Below, piece by piece: positions 52,857 to 61,497 of a stretch of DNA of 64,000 bases. Origin of the DNA: Sphingomonas profundi. GTDB taxonomy: Bacteria > Pseudomonadota > Alphaproteobacteria > Sphingomonadales > Sphingomonadaceae. The stretch covers positions 1,984,001 through 2,048,000 of the forward strand of contig NZ_CP046535.1 in the NCBI RefSeq assembly GCF_009739515.1. Reading direction: 5' to 3'. The notes under the pieces were generated by a model that did not search any database, was not told the DNA's origin, and saw only the letters and a program-made list of their open reading frames with translations. Numbering within the stretch: the stretch's first letter is position 1; the number at the start of each line of letters is the position of its first letter. The position numbers and the translations under genes are program-made.

Positions 52857-54419
52857 ATGCTGGTCGTGGAGACGGTGGCGCGCATCCGGCGCGAGTTCTA
52901 CGTCAAGGGTAAGAGCATCAAGGAGATCGTGCGCGACCTGCGGGTGTCGCGGAACACGGTGCGCAAGGTGCTGCGGTCCGGCGAGACGGACTTCTCCTAC
53001 GAGCGGACGGTGCAGCCGCTGCCGAAGCTCGGGCCATGGTCGGCGGATCTCGAGCGGCTGCTGGAGGCCAACGAGCGCAAGCAGCGGCGCGAGCGCCTGA
53101 CGCTGGTCCGGGTGTACGAGGAGCTGCAGGGGCTGGGCTACCGCGGCGGCTACGATGCCGTGCGTCGCTATGCCACGGCATGGCAGCGTGAGCGGTCGGC
53201 GGTCACGGCCGCGGCCTACGTGCCGCTGAGCTTCGCGCCCGGCGAGGCCTACCAGTTCGACTGGAGCCACGAGGTCGTCGTCATCGCCGGCGCGACGACG
53301 ACGGTGAAGGTTGCGCACATGCGGCTCTGCCACAGCCGGATGTTCTTCGTGCGAGCTTATCCGCGCGAGAGCCAGGAGATGGTGTTCGACGCCCACGACC
53401 GGGCGTTCGCCTTCTTCGGCGGCGCCTGTCAGCGCGGCATCTACGACAACATGAAGACCGCGGTGGACGCCATCTTCGTCGGTCGTGAGCGGCGCTACAA
53501 CCGCCGCTTCCAGCAGATGTGCGGCCACTACCTCGTCGAGCCGGTGGCGTGCACGCCGGCATCGGGCTGGGAGAAGGGCCAGGTCGAGAACCAGGTCGGG
53601 CTCGTGCGCGAGCGCTTCTTCACGCCGCGGCTGCGCTTCAGGAGCTACGACGAGCTCAACGCCTGGCTGCTCGACCGCTGCACCGCCCATGCCCAGCGTG
53701 CCGCGCATCCCGAGCTCAGGGACTACACAGTCTGGCAGGTGTTCGAGGCGGCCGACCAGCCTGCGCTCATCGCCTACCGTGGTCCCTTCGACGGCTTCCA
53801 CGCCTTGCCGGCGGCGGTGTCGAAGACGCTGCTGGTCCGCTTCGACTACAACAAATACTCGGTGCACGCGAAGGCGGCGGGCGCCCGGTCGAGGTGCACG
53901 CCTATGCCGAGCGCATCGTCATCCGGCAGGACGGCGAAGTCGTCGGCGAGCATGCCCGGCGCTTCGGCGCGACCAAACGGTCTACGACCCTTGGCACTAT
54001 GTGCCGGTCCTCGAGCGCAAGCCGGGTGCGCTGAGGAACGGTGCGCCCTTCAGGACTGGCCGCTGCCGGTGGCGCTGGAACGCGTCAGGCGGAGGCTGGC
54101 GGGCCATGCCGACGGCGACCGCCAGATGGTGGGCATCCTGGCGGCGGTGACGACGGACGGACTGGACGCCGTCGAGGCGGCCTGTGCCGAGGCGCTGGCC
54201 GGCGGCACCGTCAGCCGTGACGTCGTGCTCAACGTGCTCACCCGCCAGCGCCAGACCGCCGCGCCCGCCAGCATCGCCACGCCCGAGGCTCTGCGGCTCG
54301 CCCGCGAGCCCGTCGCCGACTGCGCCCGCTACGACAGCCTGAGGAGGCCTTATGGAACGTCACGCCATCCTGGAGATGATGGGAACGCTGAAGCTCGTCG
54401 GCATGCGCCATGCCTATGA
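52857..54419 (+). pseudogene. istA: IS21 transposase IstA, three single-base deletions
   Basis: Starts MLVVETVARIRREFYVKGKS with an N-terminal helix-turn-helix (IKEIVRDLRVSRNTVRKVL), then the DDE catalytic domain (AYQFDWSHEVVVIAG, GIYDNMKTAVDAIF, GWEKGQVENQVGLVRERF). The proper reading moves through all three frames: after about 53880 (a G lost from a G run), after about 53968 (a C lost from GGCC) and after about 54050 (a C lost from TTCC). The sum restores the first frame, which continues with WPLPVALERVRRRL. The tail overlaps istB. Either decay or homopolymer sequencing errors. Confidence 0.88.
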
Positions 54420-55085
54420 CGAGGTCGTCGCCGATGCCGTGAAGCGGCAGCACTCCGCTCAGCGCGTCGTCGGCGACCTGCTCAAGGCCGAGATAGACGA
54501 GAAGCAGGCCCGCTCCATCCGCTACCAGATGACGACCGCCAAGCTGCCGCTCGCCAAGGAGCTCGCCGACTTCGACTTCGCCGGCACCGGCATCAACGAA
54601 GGCCTGGTCCGCGATCTCGGCACGGGTGCCTTCCTCGAAGCGCAGCGCAACGTCGTGCTGGTCGGCGGCACCGGGACGGGCAAGACGCATCTCGCCATCG
54701 CCATGGGCCGTGCCTGCGTGCGGGGCGGAGCGAGGGTCCGCTTCTACAACACCGTCGACCTCGTGAACCAGCTCGAGGCCGAGGCCCGTGCCAGGCGCCC
54801 GGGCGCATCGCCGACCACCTGTCGCGGCTCGACCTCGTCATCCTCGACGAGCTTGGCTACCTGCCCTTCGCGCTCTCGGGCGGCCAGTTGCTCTTCCACC
54901 TCGTCAGCAAGCTCTACGAGCAGACCTCGGTGGTGGTGACGACCAACCTTGCCTTCGGCGAGTGGCCCACGGTCTTCGGCGACGCCAAGATGACGACCGC
55001 GCTCCTCGACCGGCTCACCCACCACTGCGACATCGTCGAGACCGGCAACGAGAGCTGGCGCTTCAAGAACCGCGAAGCCGCCTGA
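54352..55085 (+). pseudogene. istB: IS21 helper ATPase IstB, one single-base deletion
   Basis: Starts MERHAILEMMGTLKLVGMRHA with GAGGAGG upstream, carries Walker [16 protein letters not shown], then loses one base near 54803 (GGCGCATC where GGCCGCATC is expected). The rest ([19 protein letters not shown] with Walker [14 protein letters not shown], and the end [10 protein letters not shown]) is in the shifted frame to the TGA at 55085. Repaired length would be about 245 aa, normal for IstB, which assists IstA in target selection. Confidence 0.88.
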
Positions 55086-55289
55086 AACCCTTCCCCCGGA
55101 CCCCCATCCCCCGGGTTGACCCGGTGGGTCCACAGGCACCTCCCACGGCCGTCACCGCCTGCGCTCGTGGCGGCGCGCGGCGCCGGCCGCGGGGCCCTCC
55201 TGTGGACTACCGGGACAACCCGGCTGCCATCAGAAAAGGGGGTCAAACTTGCACGCCGATACGGGGTCAACTTCCCGAGCCGATTGACA

Positions 55290-55399
55290 CCTATATCGCC
55301 GACGTCATCGTCAGGGTTGCCGACGACTGGCTCGCCAGCCGATGGGACGAGCTCATGCCGTGGAACTGGGCTCGCGAACCTGCCAGACTGGCGGCATGA
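55290..55399 (+). pseudogene. IS66-family transposase TnpC, C-terminal fragment
   Basis: Only about 36 codons remain, reading YIADVIVRVADDWLASRWDE then LMPWNWA before the TGA at 55399. This is the conserved tail of IS66-type transposases (DELLPWNW region). The rest was replaced by the IS21 element. Its stop overlaps the ATG of the following gene (ATGA), as in IS66 elements with passenger genes. Confidence 0.78.
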
Positions 55400-56148
55400 G
55401 CGTCGAGACCGTTGCCCGCCTGCACATCGTCCTCGACGACATTGACCCCGCTATCTGGCGCCGGGTCGACGTGCCGGTCACCGCCAGCCTCAAGATGCTC
55501 CACGACGTCGTTCAGGCCGCAATGGGTTGGGAGAACTGTCATTTCTGGTACTTCGAGGCCGGCGACCAACGCTCCGGCGTGCCGGACCCGATGTGGCCCG
55601 ACAGCGGCATGGCCGCCGCAAAGAACGTGAAGCTCGCCGCCCTCGTCGGCCGGGGCGTGCGAGAACTCGCCTACACCTGCGACATGGGCGACGACTGGCG
55701 GCACACCATCACCATCGAAACGGTTGGTCCCGGCGCGCCGGACGTCAAATACCCACGCTTCGTCGCCGGCGACCGGCGCTGCCCGCCCGAGGACGTCGGT
55801 GGCTTGCCCAGATACGAGATGTTCCTGGAGGCCATGGGCGACCCCACCCATGAGGAACACGACCGACTGCGCGACTGGCATGGCGGCCCTTATAACCCCG
55901 ACGACATCGACGAACGCTTCACCAGGCGCGCCGTCGCCGCCATCGCCATCCGCCGTCATGCCGGCAAGGTCGCTTACCAGAAGAGCCGGTCAGAACAGCA
56001 AGACGGCCCACTGGCCACGCTTACCGTACGACCCTCACCGAAGGCTTCAAGTCACACCTGCCTTCAGCACGAAAGATCGCCCCTCCCAGCCCAAAGCACC
56101 CCACGTAGGACCCACGCGCGTTCCCACACGAACGCCCGTTCGCCTTGA
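55396..56148 (+). CDS. Plasmid pRiA4b ORF-3-like protein (IS66-associated passenger)
   Basis: A 250-residue protein with the pRiA4b ORF-3 domain over the first 190 residues: ARLHIVLDDIDPAIWRRVDV, WENCHFWYFEAGDQR, YTCDMGDDWRHTITIE and the late WHGGPYNPDDIDE. The function is unknown; the gene often accompanies IS66 and other mobile elements. The last 60 residues (after about KSRSEQQDG) are basic and low in complexity, unlike the domain, so the original stop may have been lost. Confidence 0.82.
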   Translation: MSVETVARLHIVLDDIDPAIWRRVDVPVTASLKMLHDVVQAAMGWENCHFWYFEAGDQRSGVPDPMWPDSGMAAAKNVKLAALVGRGVRELAYTCDMGDDWRHTITIETVGPGAPDVKYPRFVAGDRRCPPEDVGGLPRYEMFLEAMGDPTHEEHDRLRDWHGGPYNPDDIDERFTRRAVAAIAIRRHAGKVAYQKSRSEQQDGPLATLTVRPSPKASSHTCLQHERSPLPAQSTPRRTHARSHTNARSP

Positions 56149-56469
56149 TCCCCGCCGCTAACCTACTGAGAACGCCTCTAGGGCGCTGGTGCCGCTTACA
56201 GGACTCGAACCTGTGACCCCCGCATTACGAACGAAGCCGGTAGTCCGGATTACAGCCACTTTCAGGCACCGAGACAGGTGACCTGATCCGGCCAATCCCG
56301 CAGAAAACCGTGCCTCGTCAGAGCTGACACCGGAACCTCACCGGAGCGGCGAAAACCACCGACATCGCACCAACAGGTGCATCGCCAACACGCAAGCGCG
56401 CGGTCGGACATCGTAGTTCGGCCGGCGCTTTCGTGCGCCCAATCGACTTCCGACCCGGAGGCCGACACG
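56149..56469. other. Junction region with tRNA-derived attachment fragment
   Basis: No gene is supported here apart from the tRNA fragment listed separately. The right half leads into the winged-helix gene and includes its GGAGG ribosome site. Confidence 0.5.
56187..56231 (-). other. Attachment-site fragment: 3' 45 bases of tRNA-Thr(CGT)
   Basis: Read on the minus strand it runs from the anticodon loop TTCGTAA through the 3' anticodon stem TGCGG, variable loop, an intact T arm (ACAGGTTCGAGTCCTGT) and the acceptor 3' strand AAGCGGCACCA, including encoded CCA. The 5' half (acceptor 5' strand and D arm) is absent and replaced by unrelated sequence. This is the typical duplicate left by an element that integrates in a tRNA gene, and an integrase gene lies 1.2 kb away. 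It cannot be a working tRNA. Confidence 0.85.
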
Positions 56470-57177
56470 ATGTCGTCTACTCTGTCGATCGGCGCTGCGA
56501 TCCCCGCGCGCCAAACCCGCAATCTGATCAAGGCCACGAGCGCGCGTCTCACCGGCAAGCCGCGAGGACGCGACCGCAAGGTTCGACGACACAGCTTCGA
56601 TGTCGACGACCCGCGTGCGCAGGTCTTCCGGCCGATCGGCGACGGCTCGAAGGCAGGAGCGATGCGCTGGATCGATGCGCTGATCCGGACGGCGAAGGAA
56701 TTCGACGTGGTCCATCGCAAGCCCGGCACGCGCGGGCCGCTGACGCCCTATGGGATCCGCGTCCTGGAGGAGCTGCTGCGCCTGCCGGATTTTCGCACAG
56801 GTCGCCTCGACCCCGCGATCGCGCACCTGCAGAAAGTCACGCGGTTCGCTCGCGCGACGATCGTCCGCGCGCTTGCGCGCCTGAAGGCGCACGGCTTCCT
56901 CGATTGGGTGCGCCGCTCGCGCACGACAGGAAACGACCGCGAGGCCGGCCCACAGCGCGCGCAGACGTCCAACGCCTACTTCTTCGACATCGGCCGCATG
57001 GCGCTCAACGTGCGGCGGCGCTTCCTCGACCTGCTGAGGCGGCGCGAGGCCGCTGTGCAGGCTCGCGCCACGCCACAAGCCCCGCCCCCGTCGCCGATCG
57101 AGGCCGGACCGCGCGACCCAGCCCTGGCGGCCGCTCTCGCTCGCCTGGGCGCAGCTGTGGAGCGCGCGAGTTCATGA
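56470..57177 (+). CDS. Winged-helix DNA-binding protein of an integrated element (replication or regulatory type)
   Basis: A 235-residue protein. The middle part holds a helix-turn-helix/winged-helix pattern: GPLTPYGIRVLEELLRLPDF, ATIVRALARLKAHGFLDWVR, then a wing rich in Arg. RDRKVRRHSFDVDDP upstream is basic. This arrangement occurs in proteins of integrative elements and small plasmids in sphingomonads, some called replication initiators; I cannot decide the role. The ATG at 56470 has GGAGG about ten bases upstream. A hairpin terminator follows, and the gene converges on the integrase. Confidence 0.65.
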   Translation: MSSTLSIGAAIPARQTRNLIKATSARLTGKPRGRDRKVRRHSFDVDDPRAQVFRPIGDGSKAGAMRWIDALIRTAKEFDVVHRKPGTRGPLTPYGIRVLEELLRLPDFRTGRLDPAIAHLQKVTRFARATIVRALARLKAHGFLDWVRRSRTTGNDREAGPQRAQTSNAYFFDIGRMALNVRRRFLDLLRRREAAVQARATPQAPPPSPIEAGPRDPALAAALARLGAAVERASS

Positions 57178-57216
57178 TCGCGTCGCTATCCCTGGCGAGG
57201 AGATAGATCAGAAGGA

Positions 57217-57240
57217 ATGGCCTCGCTTAGGCGAGGCCAT
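57217..57240. terminator. Hairpin terminator between winged-helix gene and integrase
   Basis: ATGGCCTCGC-TTAG-GCGAGGCCAT is a perfect 10-bp stem, 40 bases after the winged-helix gene stop. A T-containing tail (TTGTTTC) comes about ten bases later. It can act for both converging genes. Confidence 0.7.
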
Positions 57241-57405
57241 GCGCCAGATTGTTTCTCCCCCAAGGCCGAAACGGCCCACCATACGAGCCCGACCGCGCAG
57301 ACGCCGCTGTCGGCGCGTGGCGGCTTGCGCCGCCCCGGGGCTTTGCGAGGGGGAGGAGCACGAACCGTGCCACCCTGCCCTCGCCGAAGCGCCCGCGGCG
57401 GTCGG

Positions 57406-58638
57406 TCAGATCCCGTCCAGCTCGTCAGCCCACGCCTGGAACAGGCGCCGGCGTCGAGGCATGTGCAGGGCGCGGTTGTAGGCGCCCTCCACCTTCCGAT
57501 TGATCCCCTCCTCCTTCTCGTCCCGGCCACCGCCGACGTGGCCCAGCGCGCGATCGATCGCGCCGCGCTCCTCCGGGAAGCTCTCGTTCAGGATCGTCGA
57601 GAAGGTGGCACGCCAGCCGTGCGGCACATGACGCCCGGCGAACCCGGCGCGCGCGTAGAGCGCGCCGATCGCCGCCTCACCGATCGGCACACCAGCGCCG
57701 CGGGCGAAGATCAGCGCATCCGCAGAAGGGGTATCATACCCATTCTTCGCTGCCCCGCGCAGCAGCTGTACCGCCTGCGCGCTGAGCGGCACCAGGTGAT
57801 CGTTGCCCGCGTCCTTCTTCTTCGCCGCGGCGAGTTTCATCCGCGCCGCCGGCACGCGCCAGGTCGGCGCGTCGCCATCTAGATCCTCGATCTCGTTCCA
57901 CCGCGCACCACGCACCGCAGCCATCCGGACGGCGGTCAGCGCCAGGAAGCGCGAGGCGAGCGCCACCGCCGGCGCAGCCCGTAGATGCTCGACGGCCGCG
58001 AGCAGCGCCCGCGCCTCGCCGATATCGACCAAGGCCGGCTGGCGGCGGGCCGGTGCCGGCGGCATCAGCGCACGGCCGATCAGCCCGGCCGGGTCGCTGT
58101 CGACGATCCCTTCGGCGATCGCGTGCTGGAAGACGGCCGAGATCCGCTGCCGCACGCGCCGCGCCGTTTCCAGCCGGCCGCGCCGCTCGACCAGGCGCAG
58201 CGCGTTCAGCACCACGGGCGGGGTGATTGCGCCGATCGGCATCGCGCCGATCGCGGGAAAGACGACGCGCTCGAGACTGGCGAGGACATCGCGGGCGTGA
58301 ACCTCGCTCCAGCGTGGCAGCATGTGGGCGTGCCAGCGTCGGGCGATCGTCTCGAAATTAGCGGATTGCGCTATTTCGCAATTCCGGGCTGCGGCCCGCG
58401 GATCCTCGCCGCGGGCGAGCTGCTCGCGCGCAGCCTCGCACCGCGTCCGCGCCGCATCCAGCGAGATCTCCGGCCAGGTGCCGAACGTCAGCAGCTGCTC
58501 GCGTCCTTCCCAGCGGAAGCGCATGCGGAACGAGCGGCGACCGTTGGGCGCGACGTAGAGGTGCAGCCCGCCGGCGTCGGAGAGCTTGTAAGCGGCCGCG
58601 CGCGGCCGCGCGGCTTTCACCGCAGCGTTCGTGAGCAT
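57406..58638 (-). CDS. P4-type tyrosine integrase (DUF4102 N-terminal domain)
   Basis: A 410-residue site-specific recombinase. The N-terminal arm-binding domain is clear (VKAARPRAAAYKLSDAGGLHLYV, GTWPEISLDAAR). Catalytic residues: Arg238 in LTAVRMAAVRGARW, Lys near 268-275, His340 and Arg343 in HGWRATF, His367 in ALGHVGG, and nucleophile Tyr387 in EGAYNRA. Such integrases insert genomic islands and prophages in tRNA genes, consistent with the tRNA-Thr fragment at 56187-56231. I use the ATG at 58638; an ATG at 58671 is in frame but overlaps the divergent small gene region. Confidence 0.93.
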   Translation of the reverse strand: MLTNAAVKAARPRAAAYKLSDAGGLHLYVAPNGRRSFRMRFRWEGREQLLTFGTWPEISLDAARTRCEAAREQLARGEDPRAAARNCEIAQSANFETIARRWHAHMLPRWSEVHARDVLASLERVVFPAIGAMPIGAITPPVVLNALRLVERRGRLETARRVRQRISAVFQHAIAEGIVDSDPAGLIGRALMPPAPARRQPALVDIGEARALLAAVEHLRAAPAVALASRFLALTAVRMAAVRGARWNEIEDLDGDAPTWRVPAARMKLAAAKKKDAGNDHLVPLSAQAVQLLRGAAKNGYDTPSADALIFARGAGVPIGEAAIGALYARAGFAGRHVPHGWRATFSTILNESFPEERGAIDRALGHVGGGRDEKEEGINRKVEGAYNRALHMPRRRRLFQAWADELDGI

Positions 58639-58649
58639 ATTGTCCTCAG

Positions 58650-58838
58650 GTGACGAGCAGAGAATATCCAAGCTGGATCTGCGGCGATTGCGGATCGAAA
58701 ATCGGACCCAGGATCCCGCGCTCCGCCACTTGGCATGAAGGCGACCTATGTGGCTGGTGCGGGCGCGACGTTGTGACGACCGAGCCGCGTGACTTCGGCT
58801 ATCCGCCGGCGCCTGCCCCGACCGCGATCACCCGCTGA
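58650..58838 (+). CDS. Small zinc-ribbon protein of phage type
   Basis: A 62-residue protein with paired CxxC knuckles, CGDCG and CGWCG, 20 residues apart, and a TWHEGDLCGWCG core, as in small phage-encoded zinc-ribbon proteins of unknown function. GTG start at 58650. It overlaps the convergent methylase gene by 11 bases and is divergent from the integrase. Confidence 0.6.
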   Translation: MTSREYPSWICGDCGSKIGPRIPRSATWHEGDLCGWCGRDVVTTEPRDFGYPPAPAPTAITR

Positions 58839-59619
58839 CGATCAGCTCCGTCACGCGCTTGCCGCCGCCGGCCGCGGCGGTGGCGATCGTCCAGGTCGTC
58901 TCGACTTCTTCGATCCGGAAGCGGTTGAAGACCGTCCGCGCGCCCGGTGTGTCGTTGATCGAGAGGATGAAGCGGCCAGCGATCGAGCCGAGCTGCTCTG
59001 CCAGACGCTCGAAGTCAGCTTGGTCGAACCCATCGCCATAGTCGGTCTCGCAACCCCAATATGGGGGATCGAGGTAAAACAACGTCTCCGGACCATCGTA
59101 GCGGCGGATCAGATCGGCATAGGGCAGCTGCTCGATAACGACGCCGGCGAGGCGCTCATGCAGATCCGCCAGCATCGGTTCGAGCTTGGAGACGTCGAAG
59201 CGGCCGGCAGTTCGCCGGTCGACGCCGAAGTTTTGTCCCCTGACCTTCCCGCCGAACGCGAGGCGCTGGAGATAGAGGAAGCGCGCTGCGCGCTGAAGAT
59301 CGGTCAGCCGATCGGCCGGCAGCGCGCGCAAGCGATCGAACTCGGCGCGGCTGGTGAGCCGCCAGCGCAGCATGTCAATGAAATAGGGATAGTGCTCCTG
59401 AAGTATGCGGAACAGCGTCGCGACATCGCCGGACAGGTCGTTGATCACCTCGGCCCGTGGGCGGGCGGTCCGGCGCAGGAACACGCCGCCCATTCCGACG
59501 AACGGCTCGACGTAGGTGGTGTGCGGGATTTTCGAGATCCGCTCGACGAGACGGCGTGCGAGATTGCGCTTCCCGCCCAGGTACGGGGCGGGCGGGGAAA
59601 CAGCGAGGGTCGGTTGCAT
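58828..59619 (-). CDS. DNA adenine methylase (Dam/D12 class N6-adenine MTase)
   Basis: A 263-residue SAM-dependent methyltransferase. The N-terminal PYLGGKRNLARRL, motif I FVGMGGVFLRR, and the catalytic motif IV LDPPYWG are diagnostic of the D12 class. No restriction enzyme is nearby, so this is an orphan methylase, usual for phage and island genes that modify their own DNA or escape host restriction. It probably methylates adenine in GATC or a similar site; the exact target cannot be read. Confidence 0.92.
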   Translation of the reverse strand: MQPTLAVSPPAPYLGGKRNLARRLVERISKIPHTTYVEPFVGMGGVFLRRTARPRAEVINDLSGDVATLFRILQEHYPYFIDMLRWRLTSRAEFDRLRALPADRLTDLQRAARFLYLQRLAFGGKVRGQNFGVDRRTAGRFDVSKLEPMLADLHERLAGVVIEQLPYADLIRRYDGPETLFYLDPPYWGCETDYGDGFDQADFERLAEQLGSIAGRFILSINDTPGARTVFNRFRIEEVETTWTIATAAAGGGKRVTELIVSG

Positions 59620-60090
59620 TTACGCTCAGCTCTCTGGTGATGAGCACGTCGGCTACGCGCGCTGAGTGGCCACCGATCGACACGATCGGCGGGCCCGCGG
59701 TACTCGCCGCGGGATCGGTGAGGCGGCGATTGCCGCGATGATGGTGAAGGATCACTGCGCGACCAGCCGACCCGAACCGGGTGGTTAGCCGCGCAGGACC
59801 ACTGGAGGCTGCGCCCCGAGTATTTCCCCGAAGGGTCTTCTATTCCACGGGCCACCCGGCGAACCGGAGCCAGTGGTCAAACCGCGCGCGCGGGCCACTT
59901 CGTACGGCTACGTCCGAGGAGGCGCCGCTGCTATGGCACAGCGACAAGGGAGTGGTCTACCGGCCACTCGCGCGAGGTGCGGTGGGGACTCCCTGCCTCG
60001 CCCACGGCATCCTGCCGCTAGAGCCACCACAATACCCCGCCGGTAGATGCCCACTAGCGGACGTTCGTTTGCGCAGTTTACAATCCGCGG
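59620..60090. other. Region without supported genes between methylase and AbiV-like gene
   Basis: Open frames here are short or antisense, lack ribosome sites and show no family motif. A minus-strand frame running into the methylase N-terminus from 59755 is possible but unsupported. The base composition falls toward the AbiV-like gene at the right end. Confidence 0.4.
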
Positions 60091-60777
60091 ATGTCATCCA
60101 AGCTAGTTCAGTACCGAGGACACTTGACGCCGACCCAAGCAGCGGAAGGTATTGCTCACGCGCGGACCAATGCCTCACGGCTGATCGCGGACGCGGAGCT
60201 ACTGCTTCAAGGCGACCGTCACGCCTCCGCCAGCGCTCTCGCGATCTTAGCGATCGAGGAGCTTGGCAAAGTTCAGATCATCAAGAGCATCGTGCTTCAA
60301 AGCGACAAGGCGGGCCTGAAGCAGGCCTGGAAGGATTACCGTAATCATAGAGCGAAGAACGTGCAGTGGATCATCCCGAAGCTTGCCGCTGAAGGAGCAA
60401 GAACAATGGTGCAGATGCGGGCGGCGGCTGATCCAGATGGGGAACACACCGAGATTCTCGACGCCGTGAAGCAACTCGCCTTTTATACGGATTGCTTCAA
60501 TGCTTCACCGCGGTGGAGCGAGCCAACTGACGCTGTGGACCCCAATTTCGCGGGTGCCATTCTCTCGACCGCACGCATGCTCAATCGAGAATGTGAGACA
60601 ACGGTGCGAGAGCTGGAGCTTTGGACGAAAATTGTCGGGCCGCACTATGCTAAGCCAACCATGGTGGACGCCTTACTGCGGTTTCAAAAGCAGGTGTACG
60701 AGGAAGGCCTCAGCACGACCACGCCGGAAGCAATGCAGGCTTTCGTGAACGGGGGCCCAGTCGACGAACGCGAGTAG
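60091..60777 (+). CDS. AbiV-like abortive-infection protein
   Basis: A 228-residue helical protein. The pattern of GIAHARTNASRLIADAELLL followed by ASALAILAIEELGKVQII fits the AbiV family, whose lactococcal member blocks phage translation and leads to abortive infection. No nuclease or toxin motif is visible. The codon use is noticeably less GC-rich than neighbouring genes, suggesting separate acquisition. It stands alone, between an orphan methylase and the lysis genes, as is usual for defence cargo in prophages and islands. Confidence 0.8.
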   Translation: MSSKLVQYRGHLTPTQAAEGIAHARTNASRLIADAELLLQGDRHASASALAILAIEELGKVQIIKSIVLQSDKAGLKQAWKDYRNHRAKNVQWIIPKLAAEGARTMVQMRAAADPDGEHTEILDAVKQLAFYTDCFNASPRWSEPTDAVDPNFAGAILSTARMLNRECETTVRELELWTKIVGPHYAKPTMVDALLRFQKQVYEEGLSTTTPEAMQAFVNGGPVDERE

Positions 60778-60908
60778 AAAACGACAGGTTTCCACCGATG
60801 CTGGTCATTCGCGCCGGAGGACCCCTCCATCGCTGCCAGGCTACAGGGCAGGAAATCTGCGGTTTTCTGAAGGCGCATCGGTCCGCGATACCCCAGTCGA
60901 TACCCGCA

Positions 60909-61166
60909 TCAGGTGGGCCAGCTGTCCACCGCCAAGCGCCGCTTGTCGTCGCATGCCTTCAGATCGATGCGGCCATCACGGATCGTCGCCTCGGTATCAG
61001 CGCTCGCCGCCGATCCGTCCGGTTGGCGGTGCGCCGGCGTCGGCGTGCAGGGCTCGCGCAGCGCCGGCGGGATCGGGCGGGGTGAAGAGATCCCGGTCGA
61101 GCTCGTCGAGCCCATGCACGCGCTCAGCAGCAAGGCAGGGAGTGCGGCCAGCAGGTGTCTGCGCAT
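60909..61166 (-). CDS. Rz1: Rz1-like outer-membrane spanin lipoprotein
   Basis: An 85-residue lipoprotein: LLAALPALLLSAC gives a signal peptide and lipobox, with Cys17 as the lipid-carrying residue, followed by a Pro-rich stretch (SSPRPIPPALREPCTPTPAHR). It begins inside the Rz gene in another frame, the usual nested arrangement of Rz/Rz1. With Rz it would fuse the inner and outer membranes at the last step of phage lysis. Confidence 0.85.
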   Translation of the reverse strand: MRRHLLAALPALLLSACMGSTSSTGISSPRPIPPALREPCTPTPAHRQPDGSAASADTEATIRDGRIDLKACDDKRRLAVDSWPT

Positions 61167-61497
61167 AGGTGGTCACCGTGTCCTTCGAGCGGAGAATGAT
61201 GGGCTGCAGCGCGGCGGTGCGCGCGGCATAGATGCTGGCGGCCGCCTCGCCGCGGCGCGCGTCGGCGGCGGCGCGCTCGGCCGAGACGCGCCGCGCATCA
61301 GCGATCGCCGCTCGACCCTCCGCCTTCACGCGATCGAGCGTGCCGCGGGTCAGCAGCAACGCCACGCCGAGCACCGCGATCGCGACATAGGGCCACGCCT
61401 TGCCCGCGATCCGGAGCGCGGTGCGCACCCAGCCGCCGCCCGGCACAAGACCGGCGGCGAGGTCGACCAACTCGCCGCCGTCAGATACCACGCTCAC
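60997..61497 (-). CDS. Rz: Rz-like inner-membrane spanin
   Basis: A 166-residue protein with one membrane span near residues 34-49 (AWPYVAIAVLGVALLL) and a following Ala/Arg/Glu-rich helix that can form a coiled coil across the periplasm. The GTG start overlaps the endolysin stop (GTGA), so the lysis genes are translationally coupled. Rz1 is nested within its 3' half. The N-terminal 33 residues before the span are unusually long for Rz. Confidence 0.8.
   Translation of the reverse strand: MSVVSDGGELVDLAAGLVPGGGWVRTALRIAGKAWPYVAIAVLGVALLLTRGTLDRVKAEGRAAIADARRVSAERAAADARRGEAAASIYAARTAALQPIILRSKDTVTTYAQTPAGRTPCLAAERVHGLDELDRDLFTPPDPAGAARALHADAGAPPTGRIGGER

Larger units (their letters stand above)
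52745..55289 (+). mobile_element. IS21-family insertion sequence
   Basis: About 2.5 kb with istA and istB in the usual order. The left end begins TGTGAATCAGCG and the right end (complement) TGTCAATCGGCT, and both carry multiple terminal repeats of the form GGCGTGCAAN2TTGACCCCC. No target duplication is evident between the flanks (left ...CCAGC, right CCTAT...). Both genes have frameshifts, so the copy is inactive as read. It joins an IS3 remnant on the left and an IS66 remnant on the right. Confidence 0.88.

Noticed and set aside
56187..56231. Functional tRNA gene
   Set aside because: Only the 3' half of tRNA-Thr is present; the D arm and the 5' acceptor strand are missing.
59375..59755. Minus-strand frame starting upstream of the adenine methylase
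   Set aside because: It overlaps the methylase N-terminus in a different frame, lacks a ribosome site and has no family resemblance.
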